A DNA stretch of 64,000 nt from Burkholderia sp. MS389. GTDB taxonomy: Bacteria > Pseudomonadota > Gammaproteobacteria > Burkholderiales > Burkholderiaceae. The translations under genes were made by a program, and so were the position numbers. Below are positions 7,047-16,909 of this stretch, piece after piece (positions within the stretch are counted from its first letter, which is position 1; every line of letters starts with the position of its first letter). The notes beneath the pieces are model-generated. The model searched no databases. It worked only from the letters and a program-made list of their open reading frames with translations, and was not told the origin of the DNA. The DNA is taken from positions 2,604,001-2,668,000 of the forward strand of contig NZ_CP045994.1 of the NCBI RefSeq assembly GCF_016899425.1, read 5' to 3'.

Positions 7047-9882
7047 GGTCGGGCAATGACTCGGATGGGGGCGATGCGTCCGGCAGGTCGGATTCGTCGT
7101 CGGGCACGGCGGGTGCCGGCGGCGGCGTGTCGACCGGCAGCGTGAACCAGAAGCGCGCGCCCGTCACGCGGCCGTCGGGCGCGGTGCGGTTGAGCGCGCC
7201 GATTTTACCGCCGTGCGCCTCGACGATCGCGCGGCAGATCGCGAGACCGAGCCCGATGCCCGGCGTCGCCGATTCCTTCTCGCCGCGCGTGAACTTGTCG
7301 AAGATCCGCGTTTCCATGCCAACCGGCAGGCCCGGGCCGTGATCGTCGACGTGCACGCACACGAAAGGATGGCCGTCGTCGGTCACGCGCTCCGCGCCGA
7401 TGTCGAGCGACGTATCGGGCGGCGTGTACTTCGCCGCGTTCTCGAACAGGTTGGTGAACAACCGCTCCATCAGCACCGCGTCCATCTGCAGCAGCGGCAG
7501 GTCGGCCGGCAGCGCGACGTGCGCGGGATGGCGCGCGAGCACGCGCCGGCACGCGGCGAGCGCGGCGCCGACGGTTTCCTCGAGCAGCGACCACTGGCGC
7601 TTGAGCTGCAGGCTGCCGGCCTGCAGCCGCGCCATGTCGAGCAGGTTCGTGACGATGCCCGTCATGCGCAGCGCCTCGTCGTGAATCGCGTCGACGAGTT
7701 CGCCCTCGCGCTGCGCGAGCCGCCCGGCCGCCGCGGCGTCGCCGGCCTGCGCGGCCGCGCGCCCGTTCGCGAGCATCGACGAAAAACCAACGATCGTCGT
7801 GAGCGGCGTGCGCAGGTCGTGCGAGATCGCCGACAGCAGCGAGTTGCGCAACCGCTCGGATTCCATGTTGACGAGCGCGTCGCGCGCGATCTCGACGTAG
7901 TGCACGCGCTCCAGCGCGAGCGCGATCTGCGCGGCGAATGCGTCGAGCATCCGCTGCTGCTCGGGGACCTCGAGTTCGCGCGGCTCGCGCGACGCGACCG
8001 CGAGCACGCCGCGCGTGCGCATCGGCGCCTTCAGCGGCAGGTACAGCGCGGCCGTCGCCGGCAACGTATCGGTGCCGCGCCCGGCCGGCTTCTGCTGGTC
8101 GTACACCCACTGGCCGACGTCGCTGTCGAGCTCCGCGCCCGTCAGCGTGACGACCGCGTCGGGCTCCTCGATCCTCTGCCGCACCTGGTCCGCGCTGTCG
8201 GGCAGCAGGAACGCGACGCGCGCGCGGAACACCTCGCCCACGTGACGGCTGCCGATCTCGACGATCTGCTCGGTCGTCAGCGCCGCGCCGAGCTCGCGCG
8301 CCATCGCGTAGATCGCGCCGGTGCGGCGCTCGCGGCGCTGCGCGACGCTCGCCTGGCGCGTGAGCGTCGACGTCAGGTGGCTGATCACGAGCGACGTCAG
8401 CAGCATCCCGAAGAAGGTCAGCAGGTATTGCGTGTCGCTGACCGAGAACGACATGCGCGGCGGCACGAAGAAGAAATCGAACGCGGCCACCGACAGGAAC
8501 GACTGCAGCACGCCCGGGCCGCGGCCGAGCCGCACCGCCGAGAACACCACGCCGAGCAGGTACAGCATCACGAGGTTCGTGAGGTCGAGCCGCCCGGACA
8601 CGACGCTCGCGACGACGGTGATCGCCGCGCAGATCGCGGCCGCATACGCGTAGTGGCGCGGCGGCGAACGGTGCGTGCCGAACTGCGCGAACGCGTCGCG
8701 CCAGTCGCGCGCCCGCGCGTCGAGCGGCGCGGCGCGCGTCTCGTCGCTCGCGGACGCACGGATCAGCATCAGGTCGACGTCGCCCGCGCGTTCCGCCAGC
8801 TGCTCGCCGAACGGCCGTGCGAAGCGGCGCGCGAGCCCGACCTTCGGCGAGCCGCCCGCGACGAGCTTCGATACGTTGCGCACCTTCGCATAGCCGATCA
8901 GCGCGGCGACCGCGTCGGGCCCGGCGAGCGTGACCGTCTCCGCGCCGAGCTCGGCCGCGAGCTTCAGTGCGTCGAGCGTGCGCTGCCGCCGCGCGTCGGG
9001 CAGCCGCTGCAGGCGCGGCGTCTCGACGTACACGGCGATCCAGTCGGCCTTCAGGCTCGCGGCGAGGCGCGCCGCCGCGCGCACGAGCGTCGGCGCTTCG
9101 GCGCCCGGGCCGACGCACACGAGCAGCCGCTCGCGCGCCTGCCAGATGCGCTGGATCGAACGGTCTGCGCGGTACTCGCGCATCTGCGCGTCGACGCGAT
9201 CGGCCGTGCGCCGCAGCGCGAGCTCGCGCAGCGCGATCAGGTTGCCCTTGCGGAAGAAGTTGCGCACCGCGCGCTCGGCCTGCTGCGCGAGATAGACCTT
9301 GCCGTCGCGCATCCGCTCGAGCAATTCCTCGGCCGGCAGGTCGACGAGCGTGACTTCGTCGGCCGCGTCGAACACGCGATCGGGAACGGTCTCCCACACG
9401 CGAATGCCGGTGATCGCACCGACCACGTCGTTCAGGCTTTCGAGATGCTGGACGTTGACGGTCGTATACACGTCGATGCCCGCATCGAGCAGCTCGTAGA
9501 CGTCCTGCCAGCGCTTCAGGTGCCGTGCGCCCTGCACGTTCGAATGCGCGAGCTCGTCGACGAGGATCAGTTGCGGCGCACGCGCGAGCGCGCCGTCGAG
9601 ATCGAATTCGGCGAGCGTGCGGCCGCGATAGTCGATGCGGGCGGGCGGCAGCACGTCGAGGCCGTCGAGCAGCGCGGCGGTTTCACTGCGGCCGTGAGTC
9701 TCGACGATGCCGACGACGACGTCGACGCCGTCCTGCACGCGCTGGCGCGCGGCCTGCAGCATCGCGTAGGTCTTGCCGACGCCGGCGGACGCGCCGAAGA
9801 AGATCTTGAGCTGGCCGCGCCGCTGCTTTTCTTCATCGCGCTGCAGCTTGTCGAGGAGTTGGTCGGGATCGGGGCGGTTCAT
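7039..9882 (-). CDS. kdpD: KdpD, potassium/osmotic sensor histidine kinase
   Basis: A 947-residue inner-membrane kinase with the full KdpD plan. The N-terminal KdpD domain has the Walker A motif GASAGVGKT near residues 30-38. It is followed by a USP-like domain (about 250-370), four closely spaced membrane helices (about 400-510), a GAF region, and the kinase core. The phospho-acceptor is His688 in SAISHDLRTPLTT, followed by the N, G1 (DHGPGLP) and G2 (GIGLGLAIC) boxes of the ATPase domain. Its substrate is KdpE, encoded in an overlapping frame downstream. It lies 152 bases after kdpC; a GC hairpin in that gap may reduce readthrough from the transporter genes. Confidence 0.97.
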   Translation of the reverse strand: MNRPDPDQLLDKLQRDEEKQRRGQLKIFFGASAGVGKTYAMLQAARQRVQDGVDVVVGIVETHGRSETAALLDGLDVLPPARIDYRGRTLAEFDLDGALARAPQLILVDELAHSNVQGARHLKRWQDVYELLDAGIDVYTTVNVQHLESLNDVVGAITGIRVWETVPDRVFDAADEVTLVDLPAEELLERMRDGKVYLAQQAERAVRNFFRKGNLIALRELALRRTADRVDAQMREYRADRSIQRIWQARERLLVCVGPGAEAPTLVRAAARLAASLKADWIAVYVETPRLQRLPDARRQRTLDALKLAAELGAETVTLAGPDAVAALIGYAKVRNVSKLVAGGSPKVGLARRFARPFGEQLAERAGDVDLMLIRASASDETRAAPLDARARDWRDAFAQFGTHRSPPRHYAYAAAICAAITVVASVVSGRLDLTNLVMLYLLGVVFSAVRLGRGPGVLQSFLSVAAFDFFFVPPRMSFSVSDTQYLLTFFGMLLTSLVISHLTSTLTRQASVAQRRERRTGAIYAMARELGAALTTEQIVEIGSRHVGEVFRARVAFLLPDSADQVRQRIEEPDAVVTLTGAELDSDVGQWVYDQQKPAGRGTDTLPATAALYLPLKAPMRTRGVLAVASREPRELEVPEQQRMLDAFAAQIALALERVHYVEIARDALVNMESERLRNSLLSAISHDLRTPLTTIVGFSSMLANGRAAAQAGDAAAAGRLAQREGELVDAIHDEALRMTGIVTNLLDMARLQAGSLQLKRQWSLLEETVGAALAACRRVLARHPAHVALPADLPLLQMDAVLMERLFTNLFENAAKYTPPDTSLDIGAERVTDDGHPFVCVHVDDHGPGLPVGMETRIFDKFTRGEKESATPGIGLGLAICRAIVEAHGGKIGALNRTAPDGRVTGARFWFTLPVDTPPPAPAVPDDESDLPDASPPSESLPDHE

Positions 9883-10034
9883 GCGTCAGAAGGGCGACGC
9901 GCCGGATGGCGCGCGAGATACAGCCATTGTGGTTCCAAATCGCCGCAAAAGGCAAAGACGGCGCGCGCGCCGTCGAAACGAAGTCGGGCCCGGCGCGCAG
10001 CCAGCCGCGCCGGGGAGCCCGCACGCCCGCACGC

Positions 10035-10616
10035 TCAGTGCGCGGCCTGCGCCGCGTCGAGCGCGAGATTCAGCTTCAGCACGTTCACGCGCGGCTCGCC
10101 GAGCACGCCGAACTGGCGGCCCGCCGTGTTCGCGGCGACGAGTTGCGCGACCGCGTCCGGCGCCAGGTTGCGCGCCTTCGCGACGCGCTCGACCTGGTAC
10201 GCGGCCGCGGCCGGCGTGATCTCCGGATCGAGGCCGCTCGCCGACGCCGTCACGAGGTCGACCGGCACCGGCTTCGACAGGTCGGTGCCCGCGTCGCGCA
10301 GCGCGGCGATGCGCGCCTTCACCTGGTCGGCGAGCGACGGGTTCAGCGGGCCGAAGTTCGAGCCGCCGGAGCCGGCCGCGTTGTACGGCATCGGCGCGGT
10401 GGCCGACAGCCGGCCCCAGAAATACTTCGGCGCGTCGAACGACTGGCCGATCAGCGCGGAGCCGACGACCTTGCCGTTCTGCTCGATCAGGCTGCCGTTG
10501 GCCTGCGACGGGAACACGGCCTGACCGAACACGGTCATCACCGCCGGGTAAGCGAGCCCCGTCACGGCGGTCAGGATGACGAACAGCACGACGAGCGGGC
10601 GAATCAACGATTTCAT
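10035..10616 (-). CDS. kdpC: KdpC, potassium-transporting ATPase subunit C
   Basis: A 193-residue subunit with one N-terminal membrane helix (residues 7-28) and a periplasmic domain containing the family motifs [34 protein letters not shown] and [19 protein letters not shown]. It belongs to the high-affinity KdpFABC potassium pump of the inner membrane, where KdpC stabilises the complex and raises its affinity for ATP or potassium. It starts 26 bases after kdpB. Confidence 0.97.
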   Translation of the reverse strand: MKSLIRPLVVLFVILTAVTGLAYPAVMTVFGQAVFPSQANGSLIEQNGKVVGSALIGQSFDAPKYFWGRLSATAPMPYNAAGSGGSNFGPLNPSLADQVKARIAALRDAGTDLSKPVPVDLVTASASGLDPEITPAAAAYQVERVAKARNLAPDAVAQLVAANTAGRQFGVLGEPRVNVLKLNLALDAAQAAH

Positions 10617-10641
10617 GATGGTTCCTTCAAGGACGGCCGGC

Positions 10642-12726
10642 TCAGGCCCAGCCGAGCGCGGCGAGCGTCATGTCGATCAGCTTGATGAACGGGAACGGCA
10701 GCAGCACGCCGCCGAGGCCGTAGACCAGCAGGTTGCGGCGCAGCAGCGACGCGGCGCCGAGCGGCCGATAGGTCACGCCCTTCAGCGCGAGCGGGATCAA
10801 CGCGACGATGATCAGCGCGTTGAAGATCACCGCGGACAGGATCGCGGACGCCGGCGACGTCAGATGCATGATGTCGAGCACGCGCAATTGCGGGTACGTC
10901 GTCACGAACGCGGCCGGGATGATCGCGAAGTATTTCGCGATGTCGTTCGCGATCGAGAACGTCGTGAGCGAACCGCGCGTCATCAGCATCTGCTTGCCGA
11001 TCTCGACGATCTCGATCAGCTTCGTCGGGTTCGAGTCGAGGTCGACCATGTTGCCGGCTTCCTTCGCCGCCTGCGTGCCGGTGTTCATCGCGACCGCCAC
11101 GTCGGCCTGCGCGAGCGCCGGCGCGTCGTTGGTGCCGTCGCCCGTCATCGCGACGAGACGCCCGGCCGCCTGGTGCTCGCGGATCGTCGCGAGCTTGGTT
11201 TCCGGCGTCGCTTCCGCGAGGAAATCGTCGACGCCCGCTTCCGCCGCGATCGCCGCGGCCGTCAGCCGGTTGTCGCCCGTCACCATCACGGTCTTGATGC
11301 CCATCTTGCGCAGCTCCGCGAAGCGCTCCTTGATGCCGCCCTTCACGATGTCCTTCAGCTCGATCACGCCGAGCACGCGCGCCGCGCCGTCCTGCAGGTC
11401 GGCCACGACGAGCGGCGTGCTGCCGCGGCGCGCGACGTCGTCGACCGCGCGGCGCACTTCTTCGGGGAAGCGGCTGCCGTGGGTTTCGACGTAGCGGCGG
11501 ATCGCGTCGGCCGCGCCCTTGCGGATCTCGCGGCCGGGCAGATCGACGCCGCTCATCCGCGTCTGCGCGGAAAAGCCGAGGAACGTCGCATGCAGTTGCG
11601 CCATGTCGCGCTGGCGAATGTTGAAGCGCTCCTTCGCGAGCACGACGATGCTGCGCCCTTCCGGCGTTTCGTCGGCGAGCGACGACAGTTGCGCGGCATC
11701 GGCCAGCGCTTCCTCGGTCACGCCCGGCGCCGGCACGAACGTCGACGCCTGACGGTTGCCGAGCGTGATCGTGCCGGTCTTGTCGAGCAGCAGCACGTCG
11801 ACGTCGCCGGCCGCTTCGACCGCGCGGCCCGACGTCGCGATCACGTTCGCCTGCATCATCCGGCTCATCCCGGCCACGCCGATCGCGGACAGCAGCCCGC
11901 CGATCGTCGTCGGAATCAGGCACACGAGCAGCGCGACGAGCGCGGTGATCGTCACCACGTGGCCGGCCTTCATCGCTTCGACCGAGAACATCGAGAACGG
12001 CAGCAGCGTCGCGGTCGCGAGCAGCATTACGATCGTCAGCGCGACGAGCAGGATCGTCAGCGCGACCTCGTTCGGCGTCTTCTTGCGCTTCGCGCCTTCG
12101 ACCATCGCGATCATCCGGTCGAGGAACGCCTCGCCGGGGTTCGCTGTGACCTTGACGACGATCCAGTCGGACAGCACGCGCGTGCCGCCCGTCACCGACG
12201 AGAAGTCGCCGCCCGATTCGCGGATCACCGGCGCGGATTCGCCGGTGATCGCCGATTCGTCGACCGATGCGACGCCGTCGACGACTTCACCGTCGGCCGG
12301 GATCACGTCGCCGGTCTCGACCAGCACGACGTCGCCTTTGCGCAGGTCGGACGCGGTCGTGATGCGGATCGGCGACTTCGGATGCGGCTCGTTGAGCTTC
12401 TTCGCCATCACGTCCTTCTTCGCGCTGCGCAGCGACGCGGCCTGCGCCTTCGAGCGCCCTTCGGCGAGCGCTTCGGCGAAGTTCGCGAACAGCACCGTGA
12501 ACCACAGCCACAGCGCGATCGCGAGAATGAAGCCCGCGGGCGCCTCGGCCTGGCCCGAGAGCGCCGCGATCCACAGGATCGTGGTCAGGATGCTGCCGAC
12601 GTACACGCAGAACATCACCGGGTTGCGGAACTGCGTGCGCGGCGTGAGTTTCTTGAACGAATCCACGATCGCCGGGCGCAGCAGCGCCGGATCGAACATG
12701 GACCGTGTTGCGGAATGTTGAGTCAT
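10642..12726 (-). CDS. kdpB: KdpB, P-type ATPase subunit
   Basis: The 694-residue catalytic subunit of the KdpFABC pump. The phosphorylated aspartate is Asp315 in [16 protein letters not shown]. The actuator-loop motif TGESAPV lies near residue 160, and [16 protein letters not shown] is the hinge motif of the phosphorylation domain. Seven membrane helices are expected and the hydrophobic pattern agrees. It hydrolyses ATP to drive potassium entry through KdpA. The gene lies between kdpA and kdpC, in the usual order, with normal family length. Confidence 0.98.
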   Translation of the reverse strand: MTQHSATRSMFDPALLRPAIVDSFKKLTPRTQFRNPVMFCVYVGSILTTILWIAALSGQAEAPAGFILAIALWLWFTVLFANFAEALAEGRSKAQAASLRSAKKDVMAKKLNEPHPKSPIRITTASDLRKGDVVLVETGDVIPADGEVVDGVASVDESAITGESAPVIRESGGDFSSVTGGTRVLSDWIVVKVTANPGEAFLDRMIAMVEGAKRKKTPNEVALTILLVALTIVMLLATATLLPFSMFSVEAMKAGHVVTITALVALLVCLIPTTIGGLLSAIGVAGMSRMMQANVIATSGRAVEAAGDVDVLLLDKTGTITLGNRQASTFVPAPGVTEEALADAAQLSSLADETPEGRSIVVLAKERFNIRQRDMAQLHATFLGFSAQTRMSGVDLPGREIRKGAADAIRRYVETHGSRFPEEVRRAVDDVARRGSTPLVVADLQDGAARVLGVIELKDIVKGGIKERFAELRKMGIKTVMVTGDNRLTAAAIAAEAGVDDFLAEATPETKLATIREHQAAGRLVAMTGDGTNDAPALAQADVAVAMNTGTQAAKEAGNMVDLDSNPTKLIEIVEIGKQMLMTRGSLTTFSIANDIAKYFAIIPAAFVTTYPQLRVLDIMHLTSPASAILSAVIFNALIIVALIPLALKGVTYRPLGAASLLRRNLLVYGLGGVLLPFPFIKLIDMTLAALGWA

Positions 12727-12780
12727 TGCGATCTCTTCAAGCTCTTCAGTCTTTTCAGTGTGTCGCGATGCGGGCGCGCA

Positions 12781-14586
12781 TCAAGCGCCCAGCCACATCA
12801 TCAGGTGCTCGACACCCGGGCCGAGCGCGAGCGCCGGCACGTAGGTCAGCGCGCCCACCAGCAGCACGGTGCCGAGCAGCAGCACGACGAACAGCGGGCC
12901 GTGCGTCGGCAGCGTGCCGCTCGTCACCGCGATGCGCTTCTTCGCGGCGAGGGAACCGGCGATCGCCAGCACCGGCACGATCGTGCCGAAGCGGCCGAAC
13001 CACATCGCGATCGCGGTCATCCAGTTGTAGAACGGCGTGCCGACCGTCAGGCCCGCGAACGCGCTGCCGTTGTTGTTCGCGGCCGAACTGAACGCATAGA
13101 GGATTTCCGAGAAGCCGTGCGGGCCCGGGTTCGAGATGCCGGCCTTGCCCGCGTCCGCCAACACCGCGATCGACGTGCCGACCAGCACGAGCAGCGGCGT
13201 GAGCAGCACGACGATCGACACCATCTTCATCTCGTACGACTCGATCTTCTTGCCGACGTATTCCGGCGTGCGGCCGATCATCAGGCCGGCGACGAACACC
13301 GCGAGCAGCGCGAACACGAGCATCCCGTAGAGGCCGGAGCCGACGCCGCCGAAGACCACCTCGCCGAGCTGCATCAGCAGCATCGGCACGAGGCCGCCGA
13401 CCGGCGTCAGCGAATCGTGCATCGCGTCCACCGCGCCGCACGACGCGGCCGTCGTCGCGACCGTGAAGATGCCGGTCTGTGCGATCCCGAAGCGGGTTTC
13501 CTTGCCTTCCATGTTGCCGCCCGGCTGCAGCGCGCCGGCCGACTGGTCGACGTGCAGCGCGGCGAGCGTCGGGTTGCCGGCCTGCTCGGCGCTCACCTCG
13601 ACGCCGGTCGCGACCGCGAACGCGACCGTCATCGCCGCGAGCACCGCGATGCCCTGCCGGCGGTCGCCGATCATCCGGCCGAACACGAGACACAGCGCGG
13701 CCGGGATGATCAGGATCGAGAAGATCTGCAGAAAGTTCGCGAACGGCGTCGGATTTTCGAACGGGTGCGCGGAGTTCGCGTTGAAGAAGCCGCCGCCGTT
13801 GGTGCCGAGCATCTTGATCGCTTCCTGGGAGGCGACCGGCCCCATCGCGAGCGTCTGCTTCGTCAGCGGAGTCGGCACCGTGACCGCGTTGCCCTTGTCG
13901 TCCTTCACCGGGCTGCCCTGCGCGTCGAGCTTCGGCGCCGCGTAGGTGCTCGCCTGCAGCACGGGCACGTCCTGGTACGCCTTCATGTTCTGCAGCACGC
14001 CCTGGCTCATCAGCAGCGCGGCGACGAGCGCCGCCATCGGCACGAGCACGTACAGCGTCACGCGCGTGAGGTCGACCCAGAAGTTCCCGATCGTCTGCGC
14101 GGTGTGACGCGCGAAGCCGCGGATCAGCGCGATCACGACGACGATGCCGGTCGCTGCCGACAGGAAGTTCTGCACGGTCAGGCCGAGCATCTGCGACAGA
14201 TAGCTGACGGTCTGCTCGGGCGTGTAGTCCTGCCAGTTCGTGTTCGCGACGAAGCTGACGGCCGTGTTGAACGCGCCGTCGGGCGTCATCGCGCCGAACT
14301 GCTGCGGGTTGCCGGGCAGGAAGCCCTGCAGGCGCAACAGCCCGTAGAGGAACAGCACGCCGAGCGCGTTGAACGCGATCGTCGCGATCGCATACTGCTT
14401 CCAGTTCATCTCGGTGCCGGCGTCGACGCCGGCGACGCGGTACAGCGCGCGTTCGAGCGGGCCGAACACGCGCACGACGCGCGAACTGCCATCCATTACC
14501 GCGCTCAGGTAGCGCGCGACCGGCACGGCCGCCGCGAGCAGCACGACGATGAACAGCAGCGTCTGCAACAGGTTGTTCGCGTTCAT
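12781..14586 (-). CDS. kdpA: KdpA, potassium-binding and channel subunit
   Basis: A 601-residue membrane protein of the superfamily of potassium transporters, with about ten membrane spans. Selectivity-filter-type loops are visible in [62 protein letters not shown] and [14 protein letters not shown]. It provides the potassium pathway of the KdpFABC pump. The start is the ATG at 14586, which overlaps the kdpF stop codon (ATGA), so the two are translationally coupled. Longer in-frame extensions upstream are not family-like. Confidence 0.97.
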   Translation of the reverse strand: MNANNLLQTLLFIVVLLAAAVPVARYLSAVMDGSSRVVRVFGPLERALYRVAGVDAGTEMNWKQYAIATIAFNALGVLFLYGLLRLQGFLPGNPQQFGAMTPDGAFNTAVSFVANTNWQDYTPEQTVSYLSQMLGLTVQNFLSAATGIVVVIALIRGFARHTAQTIGNFWVDLTRVTLYVLVPMAALVAALLMSQGVLQNMKAYQDVPVLQASTYAAPKLDAQGSPVKDDKGNAVTVPTPLTKQTLAMGPVASQEAIKMLGTNGGGFFNANSAHPFENPTPFANFLQIFSILIIPAALCLVFGRMIGDRRQGIAVLAAMTVAFAVATGVEVSAEQAGNPTLAALHVDQSAGALQPGGNMEGKETRFGIAQTGIFTVATTAASCGAVDAMHDSLTPVGGLVPMLLMQLGEVVFGGVGSGLYGMLVFALLAVFVAGLMIGRTPEYVGKKIESYEMKMVSIVVLLTPLLVLVGTSIAVLADAGKAGISNPGPHGFSEILYAFSSAANNNGSAFAGLTVGTPFYNWMTAIAMWFGRFGTIVPVLAIAGSLAAKKRIAVTSGTLPTHGPLFVVLLLGTVLLVGALTYVPALALGPGVEHLMMWLGA

Positions 14587-14675
14587 TCGATGTCCTCCGC
14601 GCGCAGCAGCGCAAAGACGAGATACGCGAACAGCAGGGCCGTCGAGGCGCCCGCCAGCCAAAGCATCCAGGTCAT
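14583..14675 (-). CDS. kdpF: KdpF, small stabilising subunit
   Basis: A 30-residue single-span peptide, [30 protein letters not shown]. The hydrophobic helix ending in the charged LLRAEDIE tail is typical of KdpF, which sits between KdpA and KdpB and stabilises the complex. Its stop overlaps the kdpA start, and its own start overlaps the stop of a further 35-codon ORF upstream. All three reading frames are therefore joined by ATGA-type overlaps. Confidence 0.93.
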   Translation of the reverse strand: MTWMLWLAGASTALLFAYLVFALLRAEDIE

Positions 14676-14779
14676 GCGCGCCCCCCGCGACCGTATTGCA
14701 CGAGCTTGTCGCAACCGGCAAGCAAACCGAGGATCAGCGCGGTGAAGAGCACCAGTGCGCCGATGAAAACCCCATCCAT
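14672..14779 (-). CDS. Small single-span membrane ORF heading the kdp operon
   Basis: An unlisted 35-codon ORF encodes [19 protein letters not shown] followed by [16 protein letters not shown], a single membrane helix with a short basic tail. It starts at 14779 after a GGAG sequence eight bases upstream, the only clear ribosome binding site before kdpF. Its stop codon overlaps the kdpF ATG, so translation of kdpF may depend on it. It resembles KdpF in size and topology but not in sequence ending. I infer that it is a translated leader or an extra small subunit of the pump; it could also be only a translation-coupling ORF. Confidence 0.7.
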   Translation of the reverse strand: MDGVFIGALVLFTALILGLLAGCDKLVQYGRGGRA

Positions 14780-14816
14780 TTTTTGTTCTCCGTCGTCGAA
14801 ATCGGACGACTAGAAC

Positions 14817-14847
14817 CTTATGGGAACGCACGTAAAGGGCGGGTCAA
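14817..14847 (-). promoter_or_regulatory. Candidate kdp promoter
   Basis: On the minus strand TTGACC (14847-14842) could serve as a -35 element, with CCATAA (14823-14818) as a weak -10 after 18 bases. The leader to the first small ORF would be about 35 bases. The weak -10 fits a promoter that needs the KdpE activator, whose likely site lies just upstream. Confidence 0.4.
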
Positions 14848-14854
14848 AGGTGTC

Positions 14855-14879
14855 GGGGCGGGTGTAAAAAACGCGTAAA
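14855..14879 (-). promoter_or_regulatory. KdpE-type operator upstream of the kdp operon
   Basis: The minus strand reads TTTACG, five bases (CGTTT), TTTACA, then CCCGCCCC. Two T-rich half sites in direct repeat, 11 bases apart, followed by a C-rich run, closely match the KdpE binding site of E. coli as I recall it. The site lies about 8 bases upstream of the candidate -35, the right place for an OmpR-type activator. Confidence 0.6.
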
Positions 14880-14978
14880 CGCGTGCGGCGGGACTGGCGC
14901 AAAACGAGGCGGGACGAGCGGCGCTGCAGCGCCGCCCGCAACAGGCGCGTGCCGGCGTCGCGCCGGCACGGGGGACGG

Positions 14979-15953
14979 TCAGGGAACGAGAATCGTCGAG
15001 CCGGTGGTCTTGCGTGCTTCGAGGTCGGCATGCGCGCGGCCGACTTCCGCGAGCGGGTAGCGCTGGTTGATGCTCGTCTTCACCTTGCCCGACAGAATCA
15101 CGTCGAACAATTCGGTGGCCGCGGCGTCGAGATCGGCGCGCTTCGCGATGTACGAGAACAGCGTCGGGCGCGTGAAGAACAGCGAGCCGCGCGACGAGAA
15201 TTCCTTCGAGTCGATCGGCGGCAGCGGGCCCGACGCGTTGCCGAAGCTGACGAAGTAGCCGAGCGGCGCGAGGCTGTCGAGCGAGCCGACGTAGGTGTCC
15301 TTGCCGATCGAATCGTAGACGACCGGCACGCCCGCGCCGTTCGTGATTGCCTTCACGCGCTGCGTGAAGTTCTCGCGCGTGTAGACGATCGGGTGATCGC
15401 AGCCGTGCGCCTTCGCGAGTTCGGCCTTCTCGTCGGAGCCGACCGTGCCGATCACGGTCGCGCCGAGCGCCTTCGCCCACTGGCACACGAGCAGCCCGAC
15501 GCCGCCGGCCGCCGCGTGGATCAGGATCGTGTCGCCGGCCTTCACCGGGTACGTGCGGCGCAGCAGGTAATGCGCGGTCAGGCCTTGCAGCATCACCGAC
15601 GCCGCGTCGTCGTAGCTGATCCCGTCCGGCAGCTTCACGACGCGCTCGGCCGGCATCACGCGCTCCTGCGCATACGCGCCGGGCGGCTGGCCGACATACG
15701 CGACGCGGTCGCCGGCCTTGAACGCGGTCACGCCGTCGCCGACGGCCGTCACCTCGCCCGCCGCCTCCATCCCGAGACCGCCGGGCAGCGGCTGCGGATA
15801 CAGGCCCGTGCGGAAATACACGTCGATGTAGTTGAGCCCGACCGCGTGTTGCCGGATGCGGACTTCGCCGGCCTTCGGCGCGCCGACGTCGACATCGACC
15901 CACTTCATCACGTCCGGGCCGCCCGGCTGGTCGTATCGGATTGCTTTCGGCAT
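14979..15953 (-). CDS. qor: NADPH:quinone oxidoreductase (Qor)
   Basis: A 324-residue zeta-crystallin-type member of the medium-chain dehydrogenase superfamily. The N-terminal GroES-like part has GLNYIDVYFRTGLYP and GMEAAGEV; the Rossmann part has the nucleotide motif AAAGGVGLLVCQWAKALGATVIGTVGS near residues 148-175. Zinc-ligand residues of alcohol dehydrogenases are absent, as expected for Qor. It should reduce quinones with NADPH in the cytoplasm. The start at 15953 has a GAGGAG site. An imperfect GC hairpin without a T-run lies downstream. Confidence 0.93.
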   Translation of the reverse strand: MPKAIRYDQPGGPDVMKWVDVDVGAPKAGEVRIRQHAVGLNYIDVYFRTGLYPQPLPGGLGMEAAGEVTAVGDGVTAFKAGDRVAYVGQPPGAYAQERVMPAERVVKLPDGISYDDAASVMLQGLTAHYLLRRTYPVKAGDTILIHAAAGGVGLLVCQWAKALGATVIGTVGSDEKAELAKAHGCDHPIVYTRENFTQRVKAITNGAGVPVVYDSIGKDTYVGSLDSLAPLGYFVSFGNASGPLPPIDSKEFSSRGSLFFTRPTLFSYIAKRADLDAAATELFDVILSGKVKTSINQRYPLAEVGRAHADLEARKTTGSTILVP

Positions 15954-16454
15954 CGTTTTGCTCCTCTTCTGTCTGGAATCTGGAAATCCGGTTCGGCGAA
16001 TGCATCGACATTGCCGCTGCGGCGATGCGCGTGAACACGGGTCGTAGCGGAGGATTCTCGCGCGTCGTGCACGGTCACGCAGCGCGTCGTTGCAATCCCT
16101 TCACCTCGGTAGGGTTTTCGCAGGAAATGGATGGCATGGGCCGCGCATGAGGAAAACGGCGCGGTATGAGACCGGTCGCTGCCGCTCGTTTCCTTCGCTT
16201 GCGCAGTCAATGATGTTCGGCACACTTTGTAACGTTGACGTCACGTCGCTCGCGCCGCGATGGCCGAACCGGGCCGTTGGTCATTTCTCGCCTCGCGCCC
16301 CGTGCGCAAAGGATCTCCCGCGCGGTGTCGACGCGCTTTTCCCGAACCGACGAAGGTCGACGTCGATCGGCCCGACAACCGGTTCTGGCCATGGTCATTT
16401 ACGAGACGACGGCCGTGCTAATTTGCCTGCTGCCCAATTCGCCCAGTCCACCCC
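15954..16454. other. Gene-free stretch between qor and the immunity-gene insert
   Basis: About 500 bases between the divergent qor and Rap1a-like genes. The short frames on both strands are not protein-like. The part nearest 16200-16450 is less GC-rich than the flanking genes. It probably holds the qor promoter and the left boundary of an acquired insert, but I see no direct repeat, tRNA or recombinase that would define the junction. Confidence 0.5.
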
Positions 16455-16808
16455 ATGAAGCTCGCTCTTGTCTGGAATGTGATCGCTTTCGCGTCGCTAT
16501 CCGCAAGTATCGGCAGCGCAACCGCGGCCCCGATACCGCGTGCGGACGGCACCCGTTTGCTCGACGGCCTGAGCCGTTCCGACAACACGCCGTATGCTGG
16601 CGCCGAGCGCCACGCTATGGCCGGGTATCTGGCAGGCGTGGCCGATGCGACCGAAGGCCAGGACTGGTGCGACAACGGGCGTGTCAAACCGGGGGAAATC
16701 GATTCGGAAGTGCTCCACGATCTCGGGAAATGGCCGAGAGATGCGCTGAGGGCAAATGCGGCAGTCCTGGTCACATACGTCTTGCGACAAAAATACCCGT
16801 GCCATTAG
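16455..16808 (+). CDS. Rap1a/Tai-like immunity protein
   Basis: A 117-residue exported protein. A signal peptide (residues 1-25, cut after SATAA) is followed by a small domain with CAGYL-type core MAGYLAGVADATEGQDWC, a middle segment VLHDLGKWP, and the closing VLVTYVLRQKYPC. Two cysteines (72 and 116) could form a disulphide. This pattern matches the Rap1a/Tai immunity fold, which in type VI secretion systems protects the periplasm from amidase effectors. No effector or T6SS gene lies nearby, so it would be an orphan. The ATG has no clear ribosome binding site. Confidence 0.65.
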   Translation: MKLALVWNVIAFASLSASIGSATAAPIPRADGTRLLDGLSRSDNTPYAGAERHAMAGYLAGVADATEGQDWCDNGRVKPGEIDSEVLHDLGKWPRDALRANAAVLVTYVLRQKYPCH

Positions 16809-16909
16809 CCGCGCCCGAAATACCGGACATTGCCTCTCACCGGAACGAACGGGTAGCTGGGCCGACTGATCACAACGTCTCGGAAGGTTGCGCTCTTAAC
16901 GTTGAACAC

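Noticed and set aside
9883..10034. GC hairpin between kdpC and kdpD as a terminator
   Set aside because: No T-run follows it; it may lower readthrough but is not a standard terminator.
7213..10524. A 1103-codon plus-strand frame opposite kdpD and kdpC
   Set aside because: Composition of an antisense frame in GC-rich DNA; the minus-strand genes are certain.
14940..14975. GC hairpin near the end of qor
   Set aside because: Good stem but no T-run on either strand, so it is not listed as a terminator.
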